This document shows, one piece after another, positions 18,177 through 26,360 of a stretch of 64,000 nt of DNA; position 1 is the stretch's first letter, and each line of letters starts with the position of its first letter. Below the pieces are notes generated by a model. It did not search any database. It was given only the letters and a program-made list of their open reading frames with translations, and was not told where the DNA came from. The stretch is from the NCBI GenBank assembly GCA_964472785.1, contig CAYYMH010000017.1, positions 1-64,000 on the forward strand, written 5' to 3'. A program made the position numbers and the translations under genes. The stretch is from CAYYMH01 sp964472785 (GTDB taxonomy: Bacteria; Zhuqueibacterota; Zhuqueibacteria; Thermofontimicrobiales; Thermofontimicrobiaceae).

Positions 18177-19784
18177 TTAACCTACCATTCTCAATGCCTC
18201 TCCATTATAAACCACATCATCATTTGAATGCAGTATCTCTTCATAAAGCTTTTTCAGGGATGTATCAGACATTTCCTTTGTTTGAGTTTTTAAAGTGCGT
18301 TTCAACCTGGCAAGTCGCTGATAGGTCTCCCAGTAATGATCCAGTGAGCGTGAGATTTGAAACTTTAACAATACGTGCTCTCTTGCCAATCTTCCCAAAT
18401 GCGTTCGTAATTCCTGATCTTGAAGCAGCTTAACAATGCCTTCTCCAAATGCTATAGCATCACGAGGTTTGACAATAACGCCGTAACCGGTCAGGGCTTC
18501 CTTGACTCCGCCAACATCCGTAGCGACAACAGGCCGGCTACACGCCATGGACTCCAATACTGTATATGGAAAACCTTCAGAAATACTTGACAGAGCACTG
18601 ATATCGCCCTCATTGTAAATTTCCGTTGGATTGTTATGGTAACCTCCCAGTTCAAAATATTCACCGATATTCAAATCAGCTATTAAATTCCGGCACTTTT
18701 TGACATAATCCGGTGCGACCTCCAGTGAACCGTAAACCACAAATTTCACATTAGGAATTTCATTCCGGACATAGTCACACGATCGAATCATGGTTTCGAT
18801 GTCCTTTAGCGGTATCAAATGGGCGGCAGCTACAACAGTCGGTTTGTCCCGTGATTTTTTCGGTTTTCGTTTTGGCATAAAAATACCGGGATCGATTCCA
18901 TTATATATTGTCTTAATTTTATTTGCCCGCGCTCCAAATCTCTTTTCCCAATCGATATTAAAATTTGCCACTGGAGAAACCTGGTCAGCAAAGGTATAAC
19001 ATAATTTGCTCACCAGAATGGATAAATTCATAAGAAATTTTTTGGCAAAAAAAGAAAAATCAGCGCTGGAAATAGCAATATATCGTTCACGAACAAACAC
19101 TCCATGATCTGTTACAATCATCGGGGTTCCATACTCTAATTTTGAAATAATGCTGGCTAATCCGCTAAAACCGGCTATTGTGGCGTGCGTTACATCAGTT
19201 TCCGGAATCGGCGCATGAATTCCCATCAGATAAAAATATAACCAGCGCATCGTTGTTGTGATGTCAAAAATCGATGGTGTATCTTCGGCTTCCTTTCTCT
19301 GAAAATATGTTTGCACCTGATCTTTAAAGGTTTCCCAGACAACCTTTGACCGAAATGTTTCTTTGTAATCGTAAATCATAAAATAACGGTACATCTGATG
19401 GAACACATCAGCCAACAGCACAAATTGGTAATCCGGTGACAAAATCTGCTGTATCAATCTTTGAAATAGCGGGAGGAATTTCTCGCTGACGATATCCTCG
19501 GTCGTTTGTTTTCGTCTTAAATAGATATCTGAAAACGGAATATCCGGTAAAATATACTCCGATGGTTCAATCATTCCCCATAATGGTATTTGTTGAATTT
19601 GGCGGACATTTTTAGGCACTGAGTATTTAAGTTTAAAACTCGGAGAGCCAGTTATGGCATAAAGATAAAAATCCACCTGTGACAACTCACTGGCCAAAAT
19701 ATCGCACCAGGTGCTTACCCCGCCACCTGCATACGGATATGTCCCCTCGGTCTCCATCAACACTGAGATGCGATTTTCATTCAT
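18177..19784 (-). CDS. pelF: PelF-like GT4 glycosyltransferase (DUF3492 type)
   Basis: 535 residues, cytosolic. Opens with METEGTYPYAGGGVSTW, the hallmark of PelF-type enzymes (LEGTYPxxxGGVSxW). The N-terminal half (about 1-290) matches the long DUF3492-like acceptor domain; the C-terminal half is a GT4 Rossmann domain with YNGIDPGIF, GGYHNNPTEIYNEGD and SISEGFPYTVLESMACSRP, where the Glu of EGFPYTVLE binds the nucleotide-sugar. In Pel synthesis PelF polymerises UDP-linked N-acetylhexosamines and hands chains to PelG, encoded next. Ribosome site CAGGTGA. A second, shorter homolog lies upstream beyond the epimerase. Confidence 0.85.
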   Translation of the reverse strand: MNENRISVLMETEGTYPYAGGGVSTWCDILASELSQVDFYLYAITGSPSFKLKYSVPKNVRQIQQIPLWGMIEPSEYILPDIPFSDIYLRRKQTTEDIVSEKFLPLFQRLIQQILSPDYQFVLLADVFHQMYRYFMIYDYKETFRSKVVWETFKDQVQTYFQRKEAEDTPSIFDITTTMRWLYFYLMGIHAPIPETDVTHATIAGFSGLASIISKLEYGTPMIVTDHGVFVRERYIAISSADFSFFAKKFLMNLSILVSKLCYTFADQVSPVANFNIDWEKRFGARANKIKTIYNGIDPGIFMPKRKPKKSRDKPTVVAAAHLIPLKDIETMIRSCDYVRNEIPNVKFVVYGSLEVAPDYVKKCRNLIADLNIGEYFELGGYHNNPTEIYNEGDISALSSISEGFPYTVLESMACSRPVVATDVGGVKEALTGYGVIVKPRDAIAFGEGIVKLLQDQELRTHLGRLAREHVLLKFQISRSLDHYWETYQRLARLKRTLKTQTKEMSDTSLKKLYEEILHSNDDVVYNGEALRMVG

Positions 19785-19787
19785 AAA

Positions 19788-20702
19788 TCACCTGCTGAAA
19801 TATTCAATCGTTGCTTTAAGTCCCTCATCAAGATCAAAATCCGGTGTTACACCGATAGCTTTTAATTTCCCAATATCTGCCTGAGAATGCTTTACATCGC
19901 CGGGTCTTTCCTGATCATATAGGATTTTCGATTTGGAACCGGTTAATTTTATTATTTTTTTTGCCAGATCATTTACAGTAATCCGCCCGCCCTGCGCCAC
20001 ATTAAACACGCCTGCAGCATCTGTATTTTGCGCAAGAGCAACGTTTGCTTTTACAACATCTTTCACAAACACGAAATCCCGTGTTTGTTCACCGTCACCG
20101 TAAATCGTAATGTCCTTATTTTGCAGTGCCCGGTCGATGAAGATCGGCACTGCTGCCGCATATTGAGAGCTCGGATCCTGCCGCGGACCAAACACATTAA
20201 AATAGCGCAAACTTACAGTCGGAACGTTAAAAGCCTCATGATACATTTTGAAATAGTATTCGCCATCCAATTTAGTGATCGCATACGGACTTTTGGGTTC
20301 CGGCAGCATAGTCTCCTGTTTGGGAACTTCCGGGTTATCACCGTAAATGGCTGCAGAGGAAGAGAGCACCATTTTCTTGACACCATTTTCACGAGCTGCG
20401 TCCAACAAATTCAATGTACCTCTGACGTTTATACTCAATGTCGTCGCGGGTTCAGACATGGACTCGGGTACACTGACTAATGCCGCAAGATGAAAAATAT
20501 AATCCACATTCTTTGTTACCCGCTTCACTAATGTTTCATTCGTCACACTTCCCTGGACAAATTTTACATCGAAATCCTGAATATTCCTTTTATATCCACT
20601 GCGAAGATTATCCAGCACAACCACATCATCTGTCTCGTGAAAGTGTTCGACAATATGACTGCCAATAAATCCGGCGCCACCGGTTACTAATATTTTTGCC
20701 AT
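19788..20702 (-). CDS. NAD-dependent UDP-sugar 4-epimerase (GalE/PelX-like SDR)
   Basis: 304 residues, extended short-chain dehydrogenase. TGGAGFIGSH at 7-16 binds NAD; SSSAAIYG near 115 and YAITK near 143 give the catalytic Ser/Tyr/Lys; RYFNVFGPRQDP is typical of UDP-hexose and UDP-HexNAc 4-epimerases. Lying between two PelF-like genes, it likely supplies the donor sugar. Pseudomonas protegens Pel loci carry PelX, a UDP-GlcNAc 4-epimerase making UDP-GalNAc, which supports a similar role here; substrate cannot be read from sequence alone. Ribosome site AAAGGAGCAG; 3-base gap to the next gene. Confidence 0.85.
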   Translation of the reverse strand: MAKILVTGGAGFIGSHIVEHFHETDDVVVLDNLRSGYKRNIQDFDVKFVQGSVTNETLVKRVTKNVDYIFHLAALVSVPESMSEPATTLSINVRGTLNLLDAARENGVKKMVLSSSAAIYGDNPEVPKQETMLPEPKSPYAITKLDGEYYFKMYHEAFNVPTVSLRYFNVFGPRQDPSSQYAAAVPIFIDRALQNKDITIYGDGEQTRDFVFVKDVVKANVALAQNTDAAGVFNVAQGGRITVNDLAKKIIKLTGSKSKILYDQERPGDVKHSQADIGKLKAIGVTPDFDLDEGLKATIEYFSR

Positions 20703-20719
20703 TTCAACTGCTCCTTTTA

Positions 20720-21952
20720 TTAAATATAATTTGCAACCTGAATCATGCTCTGTTCCGGTAATGTGCTTAATTCGTAATAAATTGAGCGATATTTTTCAAC
20801 CATATCTTCCAATCGATAATATTTTTCAATGCGCTTCCTTCCGACCTGCCCAAACTTCTGCGCAAGCGATTGCTCTTTTAAAATCTGGATCATGGCAGCC
20901 GCGATTCCGGCAACATCCCCAACACGACAGAGCAAACCAGCCTGACCCAGACCATCATCTGCTCCGTTTATTAGCTCTTCACATCCGCCCACTTTCGTTG
21001 CAACAACAGGAATCTCAACTGCCATGGCTTCCAGTAATGAAAACGGCAGTCCCTCACTTACGCTCGTTAAGACCACGAGATCGAGGTTCTTATAATAATT
21101 CTTAACATCAATATTTCCTGTAAAAAATAAATTTTCCAGTCCCAATTTTTCAGCTAACTTTTGGCATCTTAAATAATAATCCGGATTTTGATCAATGGGA
21201 CCAATAACGTAAAATCGTGCCAAAGGCAATTCTTTGCTTACAATTTCACAAGCGCGAATAAAGCTTTCCACGTCCTTGATCGGTGTTACCCTGCCAATTA
21301 ATCCGATAGCAGGCGCTTGTGTTCGCTGGCCATGAGCTATTTTCGACAGACCAACCAATGGCACACCATTCGGAATGACGCGACATTTTTTTGCTTCCCT
21401 GGAAATTGACATTTCGATCACTCGATTTTTCTCACATACTGTAGTTATCACATCTGCATCAGTATAAGCCTGTTTCGCTATATGTTTAAAAAATTGTAGC
21501 CATGTAAACCAATTATTGCCAATGCACATTGCTCTTCGTTTCATTTTCATTACTTTAAATCCACACTCGATCTCATCCGCCCCAAGTTCAATCTCATGCC
21601 AGTAGATACCGTGTTCGGTTAACAACAATGGAATATCACGTTGTCTCTTAAGCTCTGTGCCAATCCACCCGGCAAATCCTGTTGATAAAGAGTGATACAA
21701 ATCAGCCTCAGGAATAACGCTTAAAATATCATGGAATTCACTATGATGTTTATTTGTTAAAACCGGCAATCGAATGATCCGCCTTACATTTTTTGGTACG
21801 CGGTAGTTGTTGTCCTCCGGTTTTTTCCCCGAGTAAAGATGAACGATTGAGAATTCGATGTCCTGCATTTCGGAAATCAGATGATGAACCCATGTTGAAA
21901 CACCTCCCACAATATACGGGTACGTACCCTCTAAAATCATACTCACATGCAT
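20720..21952 (-). CDS. Second PelF-like GT4 glycosyltransferase
   Basis: 410 residues. Starts MILEGTYPYIVGGVSTW, as in PelF, then VPKNVRRIIRLPV, matching VPKNVRQIQQIPL in the neighbouring PelF-like protein, so the two are paralogs. The C-terminal GT4 domain has IPNGVPL, GLIGRVTPIKDVESFIRAC and SEGLPFSLLEAMAVEIPVV. It lacks about 100 residues of the middle part of its 535-residue paralog. It may start or branch the chain, or add an alternative sugar. Ribosome site AGGTAGGGGG; only 2 bases separate it from the upstream kinase gene. Confidence 0.82.
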   Translation of the reverse strand: MHVSMILEGTYPYIVGGVSTWVHHLISEMQDIEFSIVHLYSGKKPEDNNYRVPKNVRRIIRLPVLTNKHHSEFHDILSVIPEADLYHSLSTGFAGWIGTELKRQRDIPLLLTEHGIYWHEIELGADEIECGFKVMKMKRRAMCIGNNWFTWLQFFKHIAKQAYTDADVITTVCEKNRVIEMSISREAKKCRVIPNGVPLVGLSKIAHGQRTQAPAIGLIGRVTPIKDVESFIRACEIVSKELPLARFYVIGPIDQNPDYYLRCQKLAEKLGLENLFFTGNIDVKNYYKNLDLVVLTSVSEGLPFSLLEAMAVEIPVVATKVGGCEELINGADDGLGQAGLLCRVGDVAGIAAAMIQILKEQSLAQKFGQVGRKRIEKYYRLEDMVEKYRSIYYELSTLPEQSMIQVANYI

Positions 21953-21954
21953 CG

Positions 21955-22365
21955 TTATTTCCCCCTACCTTTCCGTAATACGGTTTTCGTCCCGATTTTC
22001 ATCGAAAAATATTGCACATCATCCAGCAAATTTCGCATCAAATATACACCGTAACCACCTTCCGATGCCTTTTCAAGATCAGGACCGGGTATCGTGCGGA
22101 CGTCGAATCTTTTTCCAAAATCCCTCAGTGTGATTTCAATCTGCTTAGCCTCAACGTTCACGGTGACCGCAACCGGCTTAATCATTTCCGAATCGTAAGC
22201 ATGTCGAAAAATATTGGAAAGTGCTTCTGTCAACGCAACTTTGAAATCATTAATTTCGGAATTGGAAACCTGACATTTTTTCAATTCGGTTATGACCCAG
22301 TTTCGAATTTCCGGTATTTTATCCAACTCTCCGTCAAACTTTCGTCGTTTGGACTTTTTGTTCAT
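21955..22365 (-). CDS. RsbW/SpoIIAB-type serine kinase (anti-sigma-like HATPase)
   Basis: 136 residues, a single GHKL ATPase domain. The N box EALSNIFRHAY (about 47-57), G1 region LRDFGKRFD and G2 region GGYGVYLMRNLLDDV fit RsbW-family kinases, which phosphorylate the Ser of STAS antagonists and release or hold a partner accordingly. It is the first gene of the operon. No sigma factor gene is near, so the held partner may be a component of the polysaccharide machine rather than a sigma factor. The ATG has a weak ribosome site (ACGAG). Confidence 0.85.
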   Translation of the reverse strand: MNKKSKRRKFDGELDKIPEIRNWVITELKKCQVSNSEINDFKVALTEALSNIFRHAYDSEMIKPVAVTVNVEAKQIEITLRDFGKRFDVRTIPGPDLEKASEGGYGVYLMRNLLDDVQYFSMKIGTKTVLRKGRGK

Positions 22366-22978
22366 AAAAATAATCTCGTTATGATCTTACTTTTACAAAA
22401 AATGCAGCATAAATAAACAAAATCGATAAAATAGTGCTCTCCTCTCACGATATCACACATTAGATTCTGTAAAAGGCAAACTCTATTCCACAAAAAAACT
22501 TTGTGTTATATTAAAGATTTTTATTTACAATAAACTAATAAATCAATTTATCTTACTGTTTTTATTGCTATTATAATTTTTAGTTCAGACATATTGATTA
22601 TCAAAAATCTGGACAAAATATTTAAAGAATTTAAATAGAGGCTATTTCATTTCAAAATGAAATCGTGACTCTTTCATTAGCAATAGGAAATTTGGTAAGC
22701 ATCAACAACCAAAATCACTTTCCATCTTTCTGTTTTTAATAAGTCAACTTTTCACCACCATCAATGTGGATATTGCTTTTTTCGAACAAAGGATGAAACT
22801 GTGCAAAAAACACCTGTTCTCTTTTTTTAGCCAGCGCACTTTGCTCCATTTTCAGAGTGCAAAAGGATACTAATCTTTTTCTTAAATCGATAACATTCAA
22901 AGAATTAAATACAAACGATTTGTTTTGGCATCAAATTTGAGTTAATCAAAAAGCATATCAATTCGCAAGGAGGTTAAC
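22366..22978. other. Divergent intergenic region, likely promoter of the polysaccharide operon
   Basis: 613 bases without a supportable gene, between the divergent polysaccharide operon and the MBL hydrolase gene. AT-rich. It includes short inverted repeats such as TTTCATTTCAAAATGAAA (22645-22662). No pair of boxes is good enough to name a promoter. Being the largest gap near the operon and upstream of its first gene, it is the best place for operon control. Confidence 0.45.
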
Positions 22979-23779
22979 ATGGTCAATTCAATCCTTTTGA
23001 ACTTACTTCTCCTGACATCACCAAAAATTTCGGAGGGCGCCAAAATGTTAGATTCAAAAAGCGTAAAATTAACCATTGTTTTTGACAACATTGGTTACTT
23101 ACCAGATATGGAAACGGAATGGGGATTCGCCTGCGTAATCGAGACTGATCAGGATACTATCCTGTTTGATACTGGCAATAATGGTTCGATTTTGCTCAAA
23201 AATATGAACAAGCTCAATATTGAGCCCAAATCCATTCAAACCATAATCATTTCCCACGAGCATTTGGATCACGTGGGAGGGCTTTCCCAATTTCTTGAAG
23301 TCAATCCGAATGTCAAAGTGTATTTACCGTCTTCCTCATTTCAAAAGATAGGACCTGATGTGCGAAAAGCCGGAGCAACTCCAATCAAAGTGGATTCATT
23401 TCAACAGATTGCCGATAATATTTTATCATTGGGAGAAATGGGGACTTCGATTTCGGAACAATCCATCGCGATTCGGACAGAAGCTGGCTTGATTATCATG
23501 ACCGGCTGCGCCCATCCGGGTATTGTTAATGTCGTGAAACAGGCACGTAAATTTTTTCAAAAAGAATCTCTATATCTGGTTTTGGGCGGTTTCCATTTGA
23601 AAAACCACTCCGAAGAAGAACTTAATCTGATCGTTCAAACGCTAAAGGAAATAGGTGTTGAATATGTGGCTCCGAGTCACTGTACAGGCGAAAAAGCAAT
23701 TGAGATCTTTGAGCAGGGTTTTGGTAACAACTTTATTCGTTCCGGAGTTGGAAAATTTTTTGAAATAATGAAAAAATAG
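22979..23779 (+). CDS. MBL-fold metallo-hydrolase (dihydropteroate/methanopterin-type family)
   Basis: 266 residues from the ATG at 22979, which has a strong AAGGAGG. Metal-binding motifs: SHEHLDHVGG (HxHxDH), TGCAHPGIVN, GGFHL and PSHCTGEKA. This set fits the COG1237 group related to the beta-ribofuranosylaminobenzene 5'-phosphate synthase-like MBL proteins; the true substrate in bacteria is generally unknown. A second ATG at 23045 also has a good site (GGAGGGCGCC) and would remove a hydrophobic 22-residue N-terminus (ILLNLLLLTS), so a long and a short form are possible. Monocistronic. Confidence 0.8.
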   Translation: MVNSILLNLLLLTSPKISEGAKMLDSKSVKLTIVFDNIGYLPDMETEWGFACVIETDQDTILFDTGNNGSILLKNMNKLNIEPKSIQTIIISHEHLDHVGGLSQFLEVNPNVKVYLPSSSFQKIGPDVRKAGATPIKVDSFQQIADNILSLGEMGTSISEQSIAIRTEAGLIIMTGCAHPGIVNVVKQARKFFQKESLYLVLGGFHLKNHSEEELNLIVQTLKEIGVEYVAPSHCTGEKAIEIFEQGFGNNFIRSGVGKFFEIMKK

Positions 23780-23903
23780 AATTTAGCGCTCACTCAAAAA
23801 TATCATACTTTTCTTCGGAACTATTGGTTAAAATAAGAGTATCAGAAAAAATTACTTTTTCTCTCCGAATAATGTATCGAATTTAAAACGAGGTTATTTA
23901 CAG

Positions 23904-24719
23904 ATGTTGCCCGTATTATTCAAGATCGGTGGTTTTGAAATTCGGACTTATGGTTTATCTTTGGCTATCAGTGTTCTGTTGGGTGTCTGGATATCCATGA
24001 GACGCGCCCGAAGATATGATGTCAGACCCGAAGTCATCATGGATTTTGCTGTGATTGTAATGATCGCTTCAATTGTGGGGAGCCGGCTCTGGTACGTCGT
24101 TTACCATCTCGATGAATTCCGTGGTCAATGGTTAAATATCATCAATCCTTTTCAAAATGGAACGGTTGGTATTGCCGGACTGTCTATGGTCGGGGGTATT
24201 GTTTTAGCAATTATTTCGTCCGTAGCTTACGCAAAAATAAAAAAGATCCATTTTTTATCGCTGGCGGATATCATTGCTCCTGTTTTTTTGCTTGGCGCCG
24301 GAATAGTTCGGCTTGGCGGGTGCTATTTGAACGGCTGCTGTTTTGGAAGTCCCACAGAATCACCTCTCGGCGTGGTGTTTCCGCCGGAAGGTGTGGCTGC
24401 TGCGTATTTTCCGGGTACGCAGATCTGGCCCGCGCAACTGTTCGCAGCAGCTTTTGGCTTTATCGGATTCGGTCTGGTATTATGGCTTGATTCTACCCAA
24501 AGGTTCAGAGGATTTACGTTTTGGCTGGTATTTTTTTACTATTCAGTGAGCCGCTTTATCGTGGATCAATTTCGCTTTTATGAAACGCCTCAGGTGCTTG
24601 CCAGTTTAGGTCCGATTACCTTTAATGCCAATCATCTCTTATTGTTGGGGTTGTTTGCTGTGAGTGGTTACTTTTTGATTCGAGGATGGATGAACCAGCG
24701 AAAGTCCTTAATTGATTAA
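23904..24719 (+). CDS. Prolipoprotein diacylglyceryl transferase family protein, divergent Lgt
   Basis: 271 residues, seven hydrophobic segments. Lgt landmarks: TYGLS at the first helix, VGSRLWYVVY, the GG segment near 95, a GxCxxNGCCFG segment near 140, and SRFIVDQFR near the C-terminus. Lgt transfers diacylglycerol to the lipobox Cys of prelipoproteins. Several residues essential in E. coli differ: the SFHGG segment is SMVGG (His lost), the GRLGNFINGE region is replaced by VRLGGCYLNGCCFG, and the RxxxE segment reads RFIVD. It may be an active variant or a family member with another role; a canonical copy may exist outside the window. Confidence 0.75.
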   Translation: MLPVLFKIGGFEIRTYGLSLAISVLLGVWISMRRARRYDVRPEVIMDFAVIVMIASIVGSRLWYVVYHLDEFRGQWLNIINPFQNGTVGIAGLSMVGGIVLAIISSVAYAKIKKIHFLSLADIIAPVFLLGAGIVRLGGCYLNGCCFGSPTESPLGVVFPPEGVAAAYFPGTQIWPAQLFAAAFGFIGFGLVLWLDSTQRFRGFTFWLVFFYYSVSRFIVDQFRFYETPQVLASLGPITFNANHLLLLGLFAVSGYFLIRGWMNQRKSLID

Positions 24720-24809
24720 GTAAATGAATGGCATTGTTATTCAAACCCAATTTTTGAAACTGATAAATTCACTTCTTCATTAAACAATACTTTGATTTCA
24801 GAAATAATA

Positions 24810-24854
24810 AAAAGCCCACTGTTTCGCTTAATTGGCAGTGAACAGCGGGCTTTT
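24810..24854. terminator. Bidirectional terminator
   Basis: 14-base arms AAAAGCCCACTGTT (24810-24823) and AACAGCGGGCTTTT (24841-24854), one mismatch, loop of 17 bases. Flanked by A and T runs, it can end both the lgt-like plus-strand transcript and the convergent minus-strand operon. Confidence 0.85.
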
Positions 24855-24873
24855 AATTTTACAAATCTTAAAA

Positions 24874-25416
24874 TTATTCAATCCGCTTAAAGATATGATA
24901 ACCCATTTCTGTTTTTATAATATCACTGATCTCGCCTACTTTTAATGAACTGAGCTCACGATCAAGTTCCGGCATTAAGTCTCCCTTGCTCACCAATCCA
25001 AGATCGCCCCCCTTTTCAGCATTCGGGCCTTTTGATCGGCTACGCGCCAATTCTTTGAAATCTGCTCCTTCGTCCAATAATTTTTTAACTTCATTGGCTT
25101 CATCTTCTGTTGCAACCAAAATGTGAAGCGCTCTGAGATTGAAACCGTCAATGTTAAACCGCGAATCTGTCAATGATTTTTTCCAAATATAACCGACCAT
25201 TTGAACAGCAACCCAGTTCCCCTGGTCCTGGATCGCAATCACCTTTGTCCCCTGTGGTAATTGACAGACAACAGAACCGTTGGGAGATAAACGGAAATTT
25301 TCTGCCTCTGGTTTGATATACAGTTCATCACCTCGGTTTATCTTGAGTTGAGCATGCAAAACGAATACCTGAGTGAAAATTAATCCCATTAACACGATAA
25401 CCATTAGTCGTTTCAT
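24874..25416 (-). CDS. Exported parvulin-type peptidyl-prolyl isomerase with SH3-like domain
   Basis: 180 residues. A signal peptide (1-23, ending LHAQ) is followed by an SH3-like domain (about 28-88, VCQLPQGTKVIAIQDQGNWV) and a rotamase domain (about 92-180: RALHILV, GADFKELARSRS, KGGDLGLVSKGDL, GYHIFKRIE). Parvulins speed up proline isomerisation in periplasmic folding; the small size and SH3 domain set it apart from SurA and PrsA. Its start overlaps the end of the kinase gene by 4 bases (ATGA), so it is co-transcribed, though no functional link is obvious. Confidence 0.85.
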   Translation of the reverse strand: MKRLMVIVLMGLIFTQVFVLHAQLKINRGDELYIKPEAENFRLSPNGSVVCQLPQGTKVIAIQDQGNWVAVQMVGYIWKKSLTDSRFNIDGFNLRALHILVATEDEANEVKKLLDEGADFKELARSRSKGPNAEKGGDLGLVSKGDLMPELDRELSSLKVGEISDIIKTEMGYHIFKRIE

Positions 25417-26345
25417 TTTTCTTTTCCTCCACCTAAAATTTCATTTTTATGAAGAAAACTATTTACCATCTCAAAAGTTGGAATTCCTCGCCTGCCGCCA
25501 AGTTGTGTACATTTTATCGCAGCAATAGCGCTGGCAAACTTCAAATTCTCTGTAAGCGACATTTCTTTTATTAAGCCCGCGACAAAGGCGCCATGGAATA
25601 CATCTCCGGCGCCGGTTGTATCAACCACATCAACATTGAACGCCGGTTGAAAATAAACACCCGTGCTGTCTCCGCCATAACACCCTTTATCTCCGCAAGT
25701 GACCACAGCCGCGGTTGCTCCTAATTCAAGCATTTTTTTGATCGCGTATTTATAATCCGCTGTCTGTAAATATTTGTGACAAAAGGATTGTGATACCACC
25801 GGATACTCGACGGCAGAAAGAATAGAATCCATCTGATTCCGCGGGCTGCCTGCATCGATAACTATTTTTGCTTTTTTTGATTTTGCCCATCTTATCAATT
25901 CAAACGTGGCTTCAGTATCCCGGCCGTCAATGAGCATAAATTTCAAACTTCGGATGTGATCCAAAAAAAGCTCTTCCAGAGTCACTGAACGATACTGATT
26001 GCCATTCAGGACAATCGATTTTTTACCAGTTTCCTGATCGATCCAGATTAATGCTCTGTTAGTGGGCATATTTTCAGCGACGATAACTCCTGTTGTATCA
26101 ACGCCCTGTGCGACAAATTGTTTCAGAACAAATCGTCCGTCAGCATCTTTGCCGACCTTTCCGATATAACTTGTTTTAAAACCGAGGCGAGCAACAGTAA
26201 CCATTGCCGTAGCCACCGGTCCTCCGCCCTGATAAGAAAAATCTACTGCTTCCGTTTTTTCATCCAATTTCGGATACTTTGGAACGACGGACAGATAGTC
26301 AGCAGCACAGATACCAAAGCCGAGACAATCAAAATCTTGCTTCAT
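25413..26345 (-). CDS. PfkB-family carbohydrate kinase
   Basis: 310 residues. N-terminal YQGGGPVATAMVTVARLG is the PfkB signature 1 region and DTTGAGDVFHGAFVAGL signature 2, with the Asp of GAGD as catalytic base. Phosphorylates a sugar or nucleoside hydroxyl; ribokinase-like, exact substrate unknown. Fifteen bases after ftcD and overlapping the isomerase gene, so part of one operon with both. Confidence 0.88.
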   Translation of the reverse strand: MKQDFDCLGFGICAADYLSVVPKYPKLDEKTEAVDFSYQGGGPVATAMVTVARLGFKTSYIGKVGKDADGRFVLKQFVAQGVDTTGVIVAENMPTNRALIWIDQETGKKSIVLNGNQYRSVTLEELFLDHIRSLKFMLIDGRDTEATFELIRWAKSKKAKIVIDAGSPRNQMDSILSAVEYPVVSQSFCHKYLQTADYKYAIKKMLELGATAAVVTCGDKGCYGGDSTGVYFQPAFNVDVVDTTGAGDVFHGAFVAGLIKEMSLTENLKFASAIAAIKCTQLGGRRGIPTFEMVNSFLHKNEILGGGKEK

Positions 26346-26360
26346 TTAGTCCAATTATTA

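Noticed and set aside
6934..22365. Numerous plus-strand frames of 60-150 codons inside the operon
   Set aside because: They mirror the minus-strand genes, lack ribosome sites and recognisable motifs.
21955..22978. A sigma factor gene controlled by the RsbW-like kinase
   Set aside because: I looked on both strands beside the kinase gene and through the operon; no sigma-70 region 2 or 4 sequence is present.
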